A DNA stretch of 64,000 nucleotides from Acidilobaceae archaeon (GTDB taxonomy: Archaea; Thermoproteota; Thermoprotei_A; Sulfolobales; Acidilobaceae), in contig JALWEI010000035.1 of assembly GCA_027014125.1 (NCBI GenBank), positions 1 through 64,000 on the forward strand, written 5' to 3'. Of this stretch, positions 14,582 through 23,752 are shown in pieces (the stretch's first letter is position 1; each line of letters begins with the position of its first letter). The notes below the pieces were generated by a model that was given only the letters and a program-made list of their open reading frames with translations, did no database searches and had not been told where the DNA came from. Made by a program: the position numbers and the translations under genes.

Positions 14582-16090
14582 GTGGGAACAGAGCCCGCCC
14601 CCAACGAAGAGAAGGTAATCATAGGCAAGTATCCTATAAGAAAAGTAAAAGAGGTGCCAATACCAAAATCAATACTACTACTAGGAGGCCCGGCGATAAT
14701 AGAGCTGGGGCTAGCACTAGGAAGCGGAGAGACCATAATATGGCCCTCAATAGCGGCAAAGTACGGATTCGTCCTGATATGGGGAGCATTCATCGGCCTA
14801 CTATTCCAGACTATATGGACCCAGGAGATGAGCAGGTGGACCATAGTAAGCGGAGAGCACCATATACAGGGAGTAGGCAGGATCATAGGCATGGTAGCAT
14901 CGACCTGGCTCTTCCTATTCCTAGGCTACATAGCATTCATATGGCCAGGATGGATGATAGGAGGCGCATCGGCCTTCCAGAAGCTGATAGGAGGCTGGCC
15001 CGAGGGCGAGATGGGGCTGCTATTCTGGACCTACGTATGGGCGATCGTAGTACTCGCGGCAGTGCTATTATCCCCGGTAGCACGTAAGGCCCTAGAGATC
15101 ATAGAGACAGGTACACTAATACTAGCATGGATAATAATAGTAGCCACAGTGGTAACGGCAACGAGCCTATCAGACTGGGGAGCAATGCTAAAGCAGATGC
15201 TAACAGGCTTCGGAGACAGGCCCCAGGACCTAGACTGGTGGACCTTCGCCGCTTCAATCGCCTTCGTGGGCGCAGGCGGGCTTGCCAACGTTTGGTACAC
15301 CTTCTGGCTGAGAGACGCGGGTTTCGGTATGGGCAAGTACGTGGGTACCATACCAGGAATAACAGGGAAGCCAACAGCCATAGACATATACGGGGCCATC
15401 CCAGAGGGTACCGAGGAGAATGCGAGGAGGATACGACAGTGGAAGAATAACGTAAACACGGTACTATGGCTAGTCTTCTTCCTAGGAAACCTTATCACGG
15501 TACTAATGTTCGTGATGATAAGCTACACGATCCTATACAAGACCGGAATCACCCCCGACATGTCGCTAGGCGAGATAAGAGGACAGATCCTACAGCTAAC
15601 AGCAGATGCAATAGAGCAGCACACACCCCTAGGGGCAATGGGAGGAAAACTATACCTGCTAGCAGTATGGCTAATACTCTTCAACACCCAGGTAGCACTG
15701 ATGGAGGGACTAGTAAGGCAGGCGGCAGACACCCTATACGTGACGTATGAGGGCGTCAGGAGGTTCGTAAGCCAGGATATAAGGAAGTGGTACGCCTACT
15801 GGTGGGGAGGCATAATAATTGTAGAGTTTATACTAGTCGCGCTGGCCGTGGTCGCAGGCGTAAACTATGGTAGCCTAGTAGTCTTCGGGGCGGTAATGAG
15901 CCTAATAGTCATGGTTCTATCGCCACTACTACTACTGTACCTAAACACAAAGATACTAAAGCAGCTGCCACAGCCAATATATGAGGCCATTAAGCCACAT
16001 CCGATATTCATAGTGCTCCTAGCCGGTGCAGTGGTATTCTACGCCTTCTTCCTGGTAATAGCAGTAGCCGCTAGGCTAGGGCTAATCTAG
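14582..16090 (+). CDS. Nramp-like divalent metal transporter
   Basis: Multi-spanning membrane protein of 502 residues with about eleven hydrophobic segments, related to Nramp/LeuT-fold metal transporters. The first helix region contains LGGPAIIELGLALGSGETIIWPS, at the position of the metal-binding unwound helix of Nramp, but the canonical DPGN is replaced by a GSGE-type sequence. The ion specificity is therefore uncertain; manganese, iron or an organic substrate are all possible. The start is the GTG at 14582, preceded by a GGGGGGAT site. An ATG two bases earlier is out of frame and stops after 12 codons. Confidence 0.8.
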   Translation: MGTEPAPNEEKVIIGKYPIRKVKEVPIPKSILLLGGPAIIELGLALGSGETIIWPSIAAKYGFVLIWGAFIGLLFQTIWTQEMSRWTIVSGEHHIQGVGRIIGMVASTWLFLFLGYIAFIWPGWMIGGASAFQKLIGGWPEGEMGLLFWTYVWAIVVLAAVLLSPVARKALEIIETGTLILAWIIIVATVVTATSLSDWGAMLKQMLTGFGDRPQDLDWWTFAASIAFVGAGGLANVWYTFWLRDAGFGMGKYVGTIPGITGKPTAIDIYGAIPEGTEENARRIRQWKNNVNTVLWLVFFLGNLITVLMFVMISYTILYKTGITPDMSLGEIRGQILQLTADAIEQHTPLGAMGGKLYLLAVWLILFNTQVALMEGLVRQAADTLYVTYEGVRRFVSQDIRKWYAYWWGGIIIVEFILVALAVVAGVNYGSLVVFGAVMSLIVMVLSPLLLLYLNTKILKQLPQPIYEAIKPHPIFIVLLAGAVVFYAFFLVIAVAARLGLI

Positions 16091-16116
16091 CCCCGAGCCC
16101 TAGCCCCCCGTACCCC

Positions 16117-16125
16117 TTATTTTTT
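16117..16125 (+). terminator. T-rich terminator after the Nramp-like gene
   Basis: TTATTTTTT on the plus strand lies 27 bases after the stop of the transporter gene, following a C-rich stretch. T runs are the usual archaeal terminator. The same bases encode the last codons (Lys-Lys-stop) of the convergent gcvT. Confidence 0.5.
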
Positions 16126-17262
16126 ACTAGCCCCAATCGGTACTAGGGGGAACCCCTGGATCTTGGCGGTCGCCCTCCTACCCCTAGCGTCTATCTCGAC
16201 CTGCATACCCTCAATATCATACCTAGGATCTATGTATGCCTGGCCCACGCCCCTACGTATCACGGGGCTAAACGTGCCACTAGTTACCCATCCTACCTCG
16301 ACGTCGTCCACAAGAATCTTATATCCCTGCCTCGGGATAACCCTGGCATGCTCCTTCCTCATAACAAGGCCAACCCTCACCCACCTAGCACCCTCCCTCC
16401 TGCAAGCCCTAAGGGCCTCCCACCCAATGTACCCAGTCTTGCCCCAGTCTATAGCTCCCAAGCCATACCTAAGCCCCAGGGCGCAGGGATACACGAGCGG
16501 ATCCTCCCCATACTCGTGGCCGCCAAGGACGAACCCAGCCTCGATCCTCAGCGTATCCCTAGCCGCTATGCCGACAGGTTTGACCCCCATCTCGACGAGC
16601 CTCCTCAGCAACCTGGCCGCACTGCCAGGCCTGGCCCATACCTCGAAGCCGTCCTCGCCAGTCCACCCACTACGGCTAATCACATACACAGGTATACCGC
16701 CGAGCTCCTCATTAACCCTAAATTCTAGGGGTCTTAGATCGGGCGCCCATGATGCTAGTTTCTCCATGATACTGGGGCTCTCGGGGCCCTGTATAGCCAG
16801 CATCGCGTACTCCATCGTGACGTCCCTTATCTCTACATTTACTCCTAGCTCAGACGCAACCCTGCGCAGGTGGTTGTACATTTCAACCCTAACCGCAGCG
16901 TTGGGGACTACAAGCCACTCGTCATCAGAGACCCTATAGTACATCTCATCATCCTTCACTCTAGCATAGGCATTTAGGGCTAGCGTGGGGCCACTCATGA
17001 AGCCTACCCTAGTTTTACCCATCTTCTTGGTATACACCCTCTCTATAAGCTCGAGCACGTCCCCCCTGAGGACAAGCCTGCCCATATGGCTTATATCAAA
17101 GACGCCTACACTCCTCCTAACAGCCATATGCTCCGCCAGGGTCCCCTCGTACGACATCGGAACCCTCCAACCAGCAAACTCTCCAAAGGAAGCGCCGAGC
17201 TCCTTGTGAAGGTCCTCCAAGGGGATCCTCTGCACCCTTACACGCACCCCTCCTATAGGCAT
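16117..17262 (-). CDS. gcvT: Aminomethyltransferase (glycine cleavage T protein)
   Basis: T protein of the glycine cleavage system, moving the aminomethyl carbon from lipoylated H protein to tetrahydrofolate or a pterin analogue. The 381 residues include FAGWRVPMSYEGTLAEHMAVR, GVFDISHMGR, the folate-site AIQGPES region, SRSGWTGEDGFEVW and a C-terminal VTSGTFSPVIRRGVGQAYI barrel motif. Length is normal. No P, H or L protein gene is in the window, so partners must be elsewhere. The start ATG at 17262 is used; a GTG a few codons in is possible. Confidence 0.95.
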   Translation of the reverse strand: MPIGGVRVRVQRIPLEDLHKELGASFGEFAGWRVPMSYEGTLAEHMAVRRSVGVFDISHMGRLVLRGDVLELIERVYTKKMGKTRVGFMSGPTLALNAYARVKDDEMYYRVSDDEWLVVPNAAVRVEMYNHLRRVASELGVNVEIRDVTMEYAMLAIQGPESPSIMEKLASWAPDLRPLEFRVNEELGGIPVYVISRSGWTGEDGFEVWARPGSAARLLRRLVEMGVKPVGIAARDTLRIEAGFVLGGHEYGEDPLVYPCALGLRYGLGAIDWGKTGYIGWEALRACRREGARWVRVGLVMRKEHARVIPRQGYKILVDDVEVGWVTSGTFSPVIRRGVGQAYIDPRYDIEGMQVEIDARGRRATAKIQGFPLVPIGASKK

Positions 17263-17290
17263 CTAGGCGGGCCCGGGGGTTAATTTTAGC

Positions 17291-17998
17291 CTAGTAGTAC
17301 ACCCTCTCGAATACAATAGACCCCAGCCGGTTGTCCTTGAATATGGGGCCCCGCATGAGCTTCACATTAACGTAGTCATCCTCAGATACAGCGCCTTCTC
17401 TCCTCATCACGAAGGCGCAAGATGGGGTGGCCGCCGCCTCCATGAGGCCCCCCTCAACGAGTAGATCTAAGCCGGATTGTATGTCATGCCTAGAGAGCCC
17501 GCAGGAGCCCTCAGGGTGTGTATGAATGGATGCTGCTACCCTGACGAAGGGTATGCTAACCCTCAGATACTCGCCCTCCAGGATTAGACCGATACCCCTA
17601 TCCGTGTAGAGTATAATGTACTCGATCCCGCTTCTCGAAGTCTGCAAGGCCAGCTCCCTAATCCTATGCCTATCCAGCCTCAGCAGCGTTCGGGGGAATA
17701 CAGAGAAGAGGGTCCTATAGCTCACACCACCATACGCCGGACCCCTGGCTTCCACCCTTATAGTCAAACCTGTATCCCCAACCTCTATCTCCCTAGTCAG
17801 CTCCTCGGGGACGTTGTATAGCCTGATAGTGGCAACACCACCCCTAACCATGTTATCAGGATCAAGATCCCTGTCCTCAACCGCAACTTCATCTATATCA
17901 TAATACTCGGCAACAGTTGTTTCAATGTACTCTATCAGCCTGAACACGGCGGCGGCGTAGATAGTTGCGTCGCTAACGATCTCCTCCTGGTACTTCAA
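17291..17998 (-). CDS. Hypothetical protein with JAMM (MPN+-like) metalloprotease motif
   Basis: A 235-residue protein not close to a named family. Residues 159-172 (HTHPEGSCGLSRHD) match the zinc-binding JAMM pattern H-x-H-x7-S-x2-D exactly, with candidate catalytic glutamates E141 or E143 shortly before on a hydrophobic strand. JAMM proteins cleave isopeptide bonds of ubiquitin-like modifiers or act in cysteine and thiamine chemistry. The domain (about 95-230) occupies the C-terminal half. The N-terminal half is acidic, with a helix at 10-35. It sits 28 bases upstream of gcvT on the same strand. No ubiquitin-like gene is nearby. Confidence 0.6.
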   Translation of the reverse strand: MKYQEEIVSDATIYAAAVFRLIEYIETTVAEYYDIDEVAVEDRDLDPDNMVRGGVATIRLYNVPEELTREIEVGDTGLTIRVEARGPAYGGVSYRTLFSVFPRTLLRLDRHRIRELALQTSRSGIEYIILYTDRGIGLILEGEYLRVSIPFVRVAASIHTHPEGSCGLSRHDIQSGLDLLVEGGLMEAAATPSCAFVMRREGAVSEDDYVNVKLMRGPIFKDNRLGSIVFERVYY

Positions 17999-18022
17999 CG
18001 TAGAGCCACCACCCGCCCCGCC

Positions 18023-18508
18023 CTATGCTCCAAGATGCAGCGCTATGCTATAAGCAACCATTAGGAGCCCAAGTACCTGGAAGAACACGTTTGCTACAGG
18101 ATCGTCATATCTTATCCTAGCTAGCCTGACCCTCTTACCCAACACGTATACCCCACCAGGGTTGAGCGAGTCGAGGAACAGGTGGCTCCACCCAGATAGG
18201 AGAAGAGAGGTTATGAACATCAGCACCTGGCTTCTCCCATAGTCTATGGGTGATAGTGCGGGTGGCACCGAAGCCAGGGCTAGGGATAGAATGCTAGCCC
18301 CAGTAAAGCTGTGGAAGAGAGGGGTACGGTACCTACCCCTGAACTCGTGGGAAAGCTTATCGATCAACACCTGCTGCATGGCAACTAGGCCCCATAGTAT
18401 GAGTACGTCTAACAGGCTAGCCCCGCCATAGGACGCTGAAAGGGTGGCAACGCCAATAGCGAATACTATGTGCGTGCCAAGCCTCAATACGGCCACCCCA
18501 AGGGCCAC
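18023..18508 (-). CDS. DUF1286/YdjM-like membrane protein
   Basis: Membrane protein of 161 residues with about four hydrophobic segments, resembling the archaeal DUF1286 and YdjM/DUF457 membrane-bound metal-dependent hydrolases. Conserved polar residues occur at membrane ends: an early GTHIVFA, then DKLSHE, RTPLFHS and SHLFLDSLNPGGVYV, giving a His/Asp set suited to metal binding. Substrate is unknown. It is 24 bases before the JAMM gene on the same strand, so both may be in one transcript with gcvT. Confidence 0.7.
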   Translation of the reverse strand: MALGVAVLRLGTHIVFAIGVATLSASYGGASLLDVLILWGLVAMQQVLIDKLSHEFRGRYRTPLFHSFTGASILSLALASVPPALSPIDYGRSQVLMFITSLLLSGWSHLFLDSLNPGGVYVLGKRVRLARIRYDDPVANVFFQVLGLLMVAYSIALHLGA

Positions 18509-18653
18509 GGGTCAGATCCTGCCGGAGTCCCCACCTCAACGTCGGACCATGGAATTATCCTCATCCCCACACAGCCTAGGGGGTTCACCCCAGATAAAGC
18601 CTGGCAGAGGCATAGTTAATACTATACCGGGGTAATACGGGGGATCCAAATTC

Positions 18654-21600
18654 ATGCAGCGAATACTAAGAGCGGCGACAACACTGAGACTCAAGCTCAA
18701 ACTAAAGCTAAGGCCGACGATGGAAGCCATAAAGGAGGCAGTAGACCACAGTATGGAGACCGCGGTCACGGCTAGTAGCGTGCTAGCCTCGAAGAGGCTC
18801 TGCCCGAGCCGGGAAGTGGTGGAGGGGCTGGCACGTAGGGGCCTCTACGAGCCAATCCTATCACTTGCATCGTCCGGATGCCACCTAGACTCGCCAGTGG
18901 TCATGGATGCCTTCCGGTTCCTAGCCCTGGAGGGGGCGTGGGATAAGGCATGGAAGGCTGCCAGCATGGTAGGCCTAAGGCTGCCGGAGCCTCAGTCTAT
19001 TGTACTATACTGTAGCAGGTACAGGAGGATCATAGACTGGGATGGATTCATAATAGACTCTAAGAACCTTCCCAGGGATGCTGTATCAAGGATACTCATA
19101 AACACGGGTGTAGAGGGGGTTCTACCCCCAGAGGCTTGGGGCTCCGTAGTTATAAAGTGGGGTTGCCAGGCCAGAGGTTTCGATGGGAAGAGGATTGCCA
19201 GGATCGTGGCGCCGGACATTCCTGCTAGCATATCTAGCGTGGCATACCACCTTCAGGAAGACCCCTCCTCGCCCACTAAGGTGATCAGGAGGCTGGCCTC
19301 CTTCTTCCTAGAGATCGGCGACAAGGTGTGGCTACTTGAAGGGACGCCGCCGGAGTACAGGGGCCTAGAGGTGTTCCGCGGCATATCGCGGATCGCGCCA
19401 AAGCGGTGTGTGATCATAACAGACAGGCCCAGAGCAGGCATGCCAATACTAAAGCCATACAAGATAAACATAGAAGAAGTTATAGGGGCGAGGATGGATG
19501 AGGCCCTACTAGCACTAAGAATGCTAGAGGCAAGATCGGGAGACCCAGCCAGGGCCTACTACTATAGTAAGTCCTACGGGGAAGCGAAGCTCGCATCGCT
19601 GATAGCGAAGACACTAACAATCAGGAAGGAGCCAGAGCCCCTACCCCCGTGCATACAAGTCGAACCCCAAGACCTCGGATGGCTCCAGACCCTATACCCC
19701 TCGATACTGGACGAGAGAGAGGTTATAGTGGACTGCATAAAGCCTACAATAGAGTGCCTTAGGTACAACAAGTTCAACGTATACGAGATGAGCCTAGTGA
19801 AGGATGGGATACACATACCCAAGCCCAAGAGGGTAAATGGAAGGAAGATAAGGGCCACCGCACGTTACATGATTCCCGAGTCGGTATCGTCAATCACGGG
19901 GGTTACATCGAGTAGGGAAGACGGCAAGATAAAGGCGATAGTGGCGGGTAACGGTGCAGCGAATCCCTTGTCAGATATAAGGGCCTCAGCAATGTTCCTA
20001 GGAGGCCACGGACTCGTAATAGTCCCTAACAGGATCGGCATAGAGATGGGAAAGAGTATAGGCCTACGTATCCTAGACGAGGATAATGTGGACGAGTGGA
20101 TCGATTCTGGAGAGGTAGCAGTGGCCACATGGGACTTAGTGAAGGATAGGCCAGACATACTATACTCATCCATGGGATCCGTAGTCAGCGTATATCCCGA
20201 AGCAACGATAAGATCAGACACTACGTCCCATATAGTTAAGGATAATGGAATAGATGCACTACAGATACTGGAAGACAGTGTAGTAGAGATGATATCCAAG
20301 CTAGGCGGAATAACAGTATCAAGGACCGCAAGATTCATGGACAACGTGGAGATGCTAAAAATCGATAAGGAAAGGGATAATACTGTACACGTGGTGGACA
20401 AAGGGGTAATAACGGAGGAGATGGATAAAGAGTTCAAGAAGCTGTGGGGCGAGGGCCTAGAATTCCGGAGGCACCAGAGAGCCACGCTAAACGTGCTGGC
20501 AAGCCTTTACAGCAAGATGAAGCATGGCCTAGTACTCTCAATATACCCGACAGGCAGCGGGAAGAGCGCCATATACCAGGTTGCTGGCAGGGTAGCGACT
20601 GCGAGCGGCTACGGGGGCTACACGCTGGTCGTGTCACCCCTGAAGTCGTTGATGAACGACCAGGTGTCTAACGCTGTAGAGAGGGGGCTTATAGCATACA
20701 AGATAGACTCGACCCTGAGCAGGGTTCAAAGAAGGATAGTAATAGATGCGGCCAGGAAGGGCCTGGTCGACCTGCTCTATGTCACCCCCGAGAGGTTCCA
20801 GGACCCAGAGTTGGAGGAGCTAATGGAGGACTCAACCCCTTCCCTTATAGTACTGGACGAGGCTCACACGCTCTCGAGCTGGGGCAACACGTTTAGGCCG
20901 AGTTACCTGTACATGGCTAAGAGGATATACGAGTATACCCTCGAGAAGAAGTGGCCCCCCATAGCACTCTTCACAGCCACAGCCCCCCATGCAGTGGCGA
21001 AGGACATACTAGAATCCCTAGGCGTCGAGGAGTATGAGGAGTATGAAGCAGACCCGGATAAAATGGAGAGGATAGGCTACAGGAAGCCTGTAATCCTAAA
21101 GCTAGACCCGATCAGGGAGGAACTGGTGTTCGACGTAGAGCCCACAGGGCTGGGGGGCGAGAGGCTAGAGCACCTAGCAGAAATAGTAAGGGGACTCGTT
21201 GAAAGGGCGGAGGCCGAGGGCAGGCCATGGATAGGAGTGGTATTCACGGGCTACGTGAAGAGCGAGAAGAATCCGTGGGCAAACGTGGATACCATAGCAG
21301 AGGCAATCCGGAAAAACGTCGACACTAGGGTAGAGGTATACCATGGCCAGATGAGCAACTCGGCCAGGAGGAGGGTTGAGAGCGAGATCAAGAAGACCGT
21401 TGAGAGCGGAGGCTCGATGATCCTGGTAGCTACCAAGGCCTTCGGGATGGGAGTCGACATACCTGTAATCAGGTGGATAGTACACGCATACCCGTCTGAC
21501 AGCCCAGAAGACTACTACCAGGAGGCTGGACGTGCTGGTAGAGACGGGAGGAGAGCATGGATAACCACCATGTACAACCCGGTGGACTTCGAGGAAAAGA

Positions 21601-22649
21601 AGAGACTGGCTCTAATGGACAGGGTGAGGCCAAGCACAGTAATCCAAACCTACAACACGCTAGCCAGACTAGTCAATAACACTAGGTACAAGGGCAAGGA
21701 ACTGGTCATACTACCAGTAGGAGCAATAGCAGGAGGACCCACGGCAATAAAGATACTAGACATACTTAGAGGACTAGGCCTCCTAGACTATTGGATCACG
21801 CAAGCAGAGCTAGCCGCATACACTGTAGAAGACCTAGACGCATTCGACGACTACTCACAGTGGTACTGGAGGCTAGACAAACACACCGTGATCTCACACA
21901 CAGGAATCCCAAGGACCAGGCTATGGAGGAAAGAGAAGCTACGCATAGAGGCATGCACTACAAACGGGGCCAGAGAGATAAGGATAGAAGCAGGAAACGT
22001 CGTCGCAGCAAGCGGCCCCTGCACTGGGGCAACCTGGGAGTACAACCCAGCCAGGACACAGGTTGCCATAATAGAGTTCCCAATAAGAAAGCCAAAGGAG
22101 ATAACAGTACCAGGAAAGGAAGACTTCGTCAAGCTAGTAAAGAAAAGCACGGGAGAGATAGAGTCGATAGACAACCTAAAGGAAATGCTAGAGAAGGCTC
22201 TGGCAGCCAAGTCGGTCGGAGGCCCCCAGGCGGCAGACAGGGCTATAAAAGAATGGATAAGGAACTACTTCACCTACCAGCCTGGCAAGGAAGAGACAGC
22301 TAGGATCAGCGGCAAGAGGAGGGAATGCACAACCATCGACAAGTGCATAGAGGAGGTGATCCAGGATACAATAGAGGCGGCCAAGGTCCTTGGCAGATAC
22401 GGGGTTACACTAGCCGTCAAAGACCAGGACATAGCATACAGGCTCAAACAAGAGCTAGCCTCACGCGGCGTAGCCGTAGAGCCTAGCATAGCCGCATACC
22501 GCAGGATACTAGGCCACTCGACAGAGGTTACTAGGCTCCTCGACGACGGGTATATAATAGTGGTTGCCAGAGAGACGCCCCAGACCGTCCAGGCTCTATC
22601 CAGGCTGGACAGGTACCCCTACAAGTCCCTCTACATAGTGAGGGCCTAA
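18654..22649 (+). CDS. Large RecQ-like superfamily 2 helicase with long unknown N-terminus
   Basis: The longest gene in the window, 1331 residues. The helicase core runs from about 600 to 1000: motif I PTGSGKSAIYQ near 633, VSPLKSLMNDQV, DEAH box VLDEAHTLSSWG near 734, motif III TATAPH, and motif VI QEAGRAGRDGR near 957. This is RecQ-like. A canonical RecQ zinc module is not obvious; only scattered cysteines follow. Residues 1-600 match nothing I recognise. They include helical repeats at 25-115 and a stretch around 430-530 (HGLVIVPNRIGIEMGKSIG, GEVAVATWDL) resembling part of a degenerate helicase lobe. The last 100 residues form an alpha/beta domain. Start ATG 18654; the end overlaps the PadR gene by 4 bases. 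Confidence 0.85.
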   Translation: MQRILRAATTLRLKLKLKLRPTMEAIKEAVDHSMETAVTASSVLASKRLCPSREVVEGLARRGLYEPILSLASSGCHLDSPVVMDAFRFLALEGAWDKAWKAASMVGLRLPEPQSIVLYCSRYRRIIDWDGFIIDSKNLPRDAVSRILINTGVEGVLPPEAWGSVVIKWGCQARGFDGKRIARIVAPDIPASISSVAYHLQEDPSSPTKVIRRLASFFLEIGDKVWLLEGTPPEYRGLEVFRGISRIAPKRCVIITDRPRAGMPILKPYKINIEEVIGARMDEALLALRMLEARSGDPARAYYYSKSYGEAKLASLIAKTLTIRKEPEPLPPCIQVEPQDLGWLQTLYPSILDEREVIVDCIKPTIECLRYNKFNVYEMSLVKDGIHIPKPKRVNGRKIRATARYMIPESVSSITGVTSSREDGKIKAIVAGNGAANPLSDIRASAMFLGGHGLVIVPNRIGIEMGKSIGLRILDEDNVDEWIDSGEVAVATWDLVKDRPDILYSSMGSVVSVYPEATIRSDTTSHIVKDNGIDALQILEDSVVEMISKLGGITVSRTARFMDNVEMLKIDKERDNTVHVVDKGVITEEMDKEFKKLWGEGLEFRRHQRATLNVLASLYSKMKHGLVLSIYPTGSGKSAIYQVAGRVATASGYGGYTLVVSPLKSLMNDQVSNAVERGLIAYKIDSTLSRVQRRIVIDAARKGLVDLLYVTPERFQDPELEELMEDSTPSLIVLDEAHTLSSWGNTFRPSYLYMAKRIYEYTLEKKWPPIALFTATAPHAVAKDILESLGVEEYEEYEADPDKMERIGYRKPVILKLDPIREELVFDVEPTGLGGERLEHLAEIVRGLVERAEAEGRPWIGVVFTGYVKSEKNPWANVDTIAEAIRKNVDTRVEVYHGQMSNSARRRVESEIKKTVESGGSMILVATKAFGMGVDIPVIRWIVHAYPSDSPEDYYQEAGRAGRDGRRAWITTMYNPVDFEEKKRLALMDRVRPSTVIQTYNTLARLVNNTRYKGKELVILPVGAIAGGPTAIKILDILRGLGLLDYWITQAELAAYTVEDLDAFDDYSQWYWRLDKHTVISHTGIPRTRLWRKEKLRIEACTTNGAREIRIEAGNVVAASGPCTGATWEYNPARTQVAIIEFPIRKPKEITVPGKEDFVKLVKKSTGEIESIDNLKEMLEKALAAKSVGGPQAADRAIKEWIRNYFTYQPGKEETARISGKRRECTTIDKCIEEVIQDTIEAAKVLGRYGVTLAVKDQDIAYRLKQELASRGVAVEPSIAAYRRILGHSTEVTRLLDDGYIIVVARETPQTVQALSRLDRYPYKSLYIVRA

Positions 22650-23122
22650 ACCCTGCACCCAGAGTCGAGAGCCGCCTCTATCCTTCTAAGGCCCTCCGCT
22701 ACCCTCCTACAGATCTCAGCATACTCCTCGGTAAACCCACGCTCCCTAAGCCTATAAGCCCCCTCTATTATATAGAATATTAGGGTATCAATCTTATAGT
22801 CAGACTTGCTAATGAGGAATTCAGCAAGCTTGGACCAGCCAGCGTCAGTCAGCTTATAGACAACCTTACGGCCACCCCTAACGCCGCTGCTCATCACACG
22901 ATCTACATCTATAAGCCCGTCACGCCTCAACTGCTCCAATAGGGGATATAGGGTACCCGCCGCGGGCCTCCACCTACCCCTAGTTACCTTCTCAATCATC
23001 TTCATAATCTCATAGCCATGCATAGGCCTCTCAGCAAGTATCCTCAGGATAAGATTCCGCAGACTCTCCTTATACACGTTAGCCCCAGAGTCTGGGCGCG
23101 CCGCAGCCTTCTGGCCGTCCAA
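22646..23122 (-). CDS. PadR-family transcriptional regulator
   Basis: Winged-helix repressor of 158 residues. PadR features are clear: LRNLILRILAERPMHGYEIMK (recognition of the first helices), GTLYPLLEQLRRDGLI and GGRKVVYKLTDAG forming the wing, then a helical dimerisation tail. The start is the TTG at 23122, supported by a GGGGGG site 7 bases before it. It is convergent with the helicase and divergent from the next regulator, across a 274-base gap where its own promoter and operators should lie. The inducer is unknown. Confidence 0.92.
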   Translation of the reverse strand: MDGQKAAARPDSGANVYKESLRNLILRILAERPMHGYEIMKMIEKVTRGRWRPAAGTLYPLLEQLRRDGLIDVDRVMSSGVRGGRKVVYKLTDAGWSKLAEFLISKSDYKIDTLIFYIIEGAYRLRERGFTEEYAEICRRVAEGLRRIEAALDSGCRV

Positions 23123-23396
23123 TGTAGACCCCCCAATCTCCCATCGAAACTTCCCTATACATTATATCGAGGTCTAGAATAGAGTATGGGGGTTAATATA
23201 GGGACCGGGCTCTCTACTGGTGTCCCACCACATCCCGTGGGGTCGGAAATACCAGCCCCAGTCACCGCCCGGCCCCTCGAATTGTAATAGATGAAGGCGG
23301 GTAATAATACCGGCCAGCCCAGGGGCATCGACACTACCATATATTTACCGGTACTAATTTTTAAATACTTAATAGTAACATTATAACAATATACGG
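23123..23396. promoter_or_regulatory. Divergent regulatory gap between two regulators
   Basis: A 274-base gap without a convincing gene. TATAATGTATA on the minus strand (about 23156-23166) suits the PadR gene. TTTTTAAATACTTAATAG (about 23357-23374) suits the rightward wHTH gene. The middle part (23190-23340) is GC-rich with no clear repeat. A minus-strand open frame crosses it but has no family features. Confidence 0.5.
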
Positions 23397-23744
23397 GTGC
23401 GGAGGATGGGCGCAGATACGATAAGGAGAGGGCTAAAATCGCTGCTATACTGCCACTCGGTCCCAGACCCAGACCTAGCAACCAGGATAATAGACATACT
23501 ACTAAAGGAGGGCAGACTGTCAATCAAAGACATAAGCACCAGGCTGGAGGTAAGCTACCCGCTAGTTCTCAGGATAGTCAACGATATGGCGAGCATGGGG
23601 ATCCTAGACACCGATAGGGTCAAACCAGAGGGCAGGGGAAGGTCAAGGAAGGTAGTCTTCGTCAACAAGGAGGGACTACTAAAGCTAATAGACGAGTGTC
23701 TAAACACCTTAACCAGGCTCAAAGATCAAATAGAGAAGGGGTAA
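23397..23744 (+). CDS. Small winged-helix transcriptional regulator
   Basis: ArsR/MarR-like regulator of 115 residues. Residues about 22-85 form a winged helix: ATRIIDILLKEGRLSIKDISTRLEVSYPLVLRIVNDMASMGIL then a wing containing GRGRSRKVVFV, and a helical tail for dimerisation. The TATA box lies about 35 bases before the GTG at 23397, so the message is nearly leaderless. An ATG at 23406 is the other possible start. It is convergent with tpiA. Its target is unknown, though the adjacent divergent PadR gene and helicase are candidates. Confidence 0.82.
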   Translation: MRRMGADTIRRGLKSLLYCHSVPDPDLATRIIDILLKEGRLSIKDISTRLEVSYPLVLRIVNDMASMGILDTDRVKPEGRGRSRKVVFVNKEGLLKLIDECLNTLTRLKDQIEKG

Positions 23745-23752
23745 GCACCAGC

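Noticed and set aside
19865-20485. 206-codon minus-strand frame inside the helicase gene
   Set aside because: Antisense shadow of the continuous 1331-codon frame, low complexity (Ser, Ile, Leu), no start context.
23155-23523. Minus-strand frame across the regulator gap
   Set aside because: It runs antisense through the start of the wHTH gene, lacks a ribosome-binding site and has no domain features; the gap is better explained as divergent promoters.
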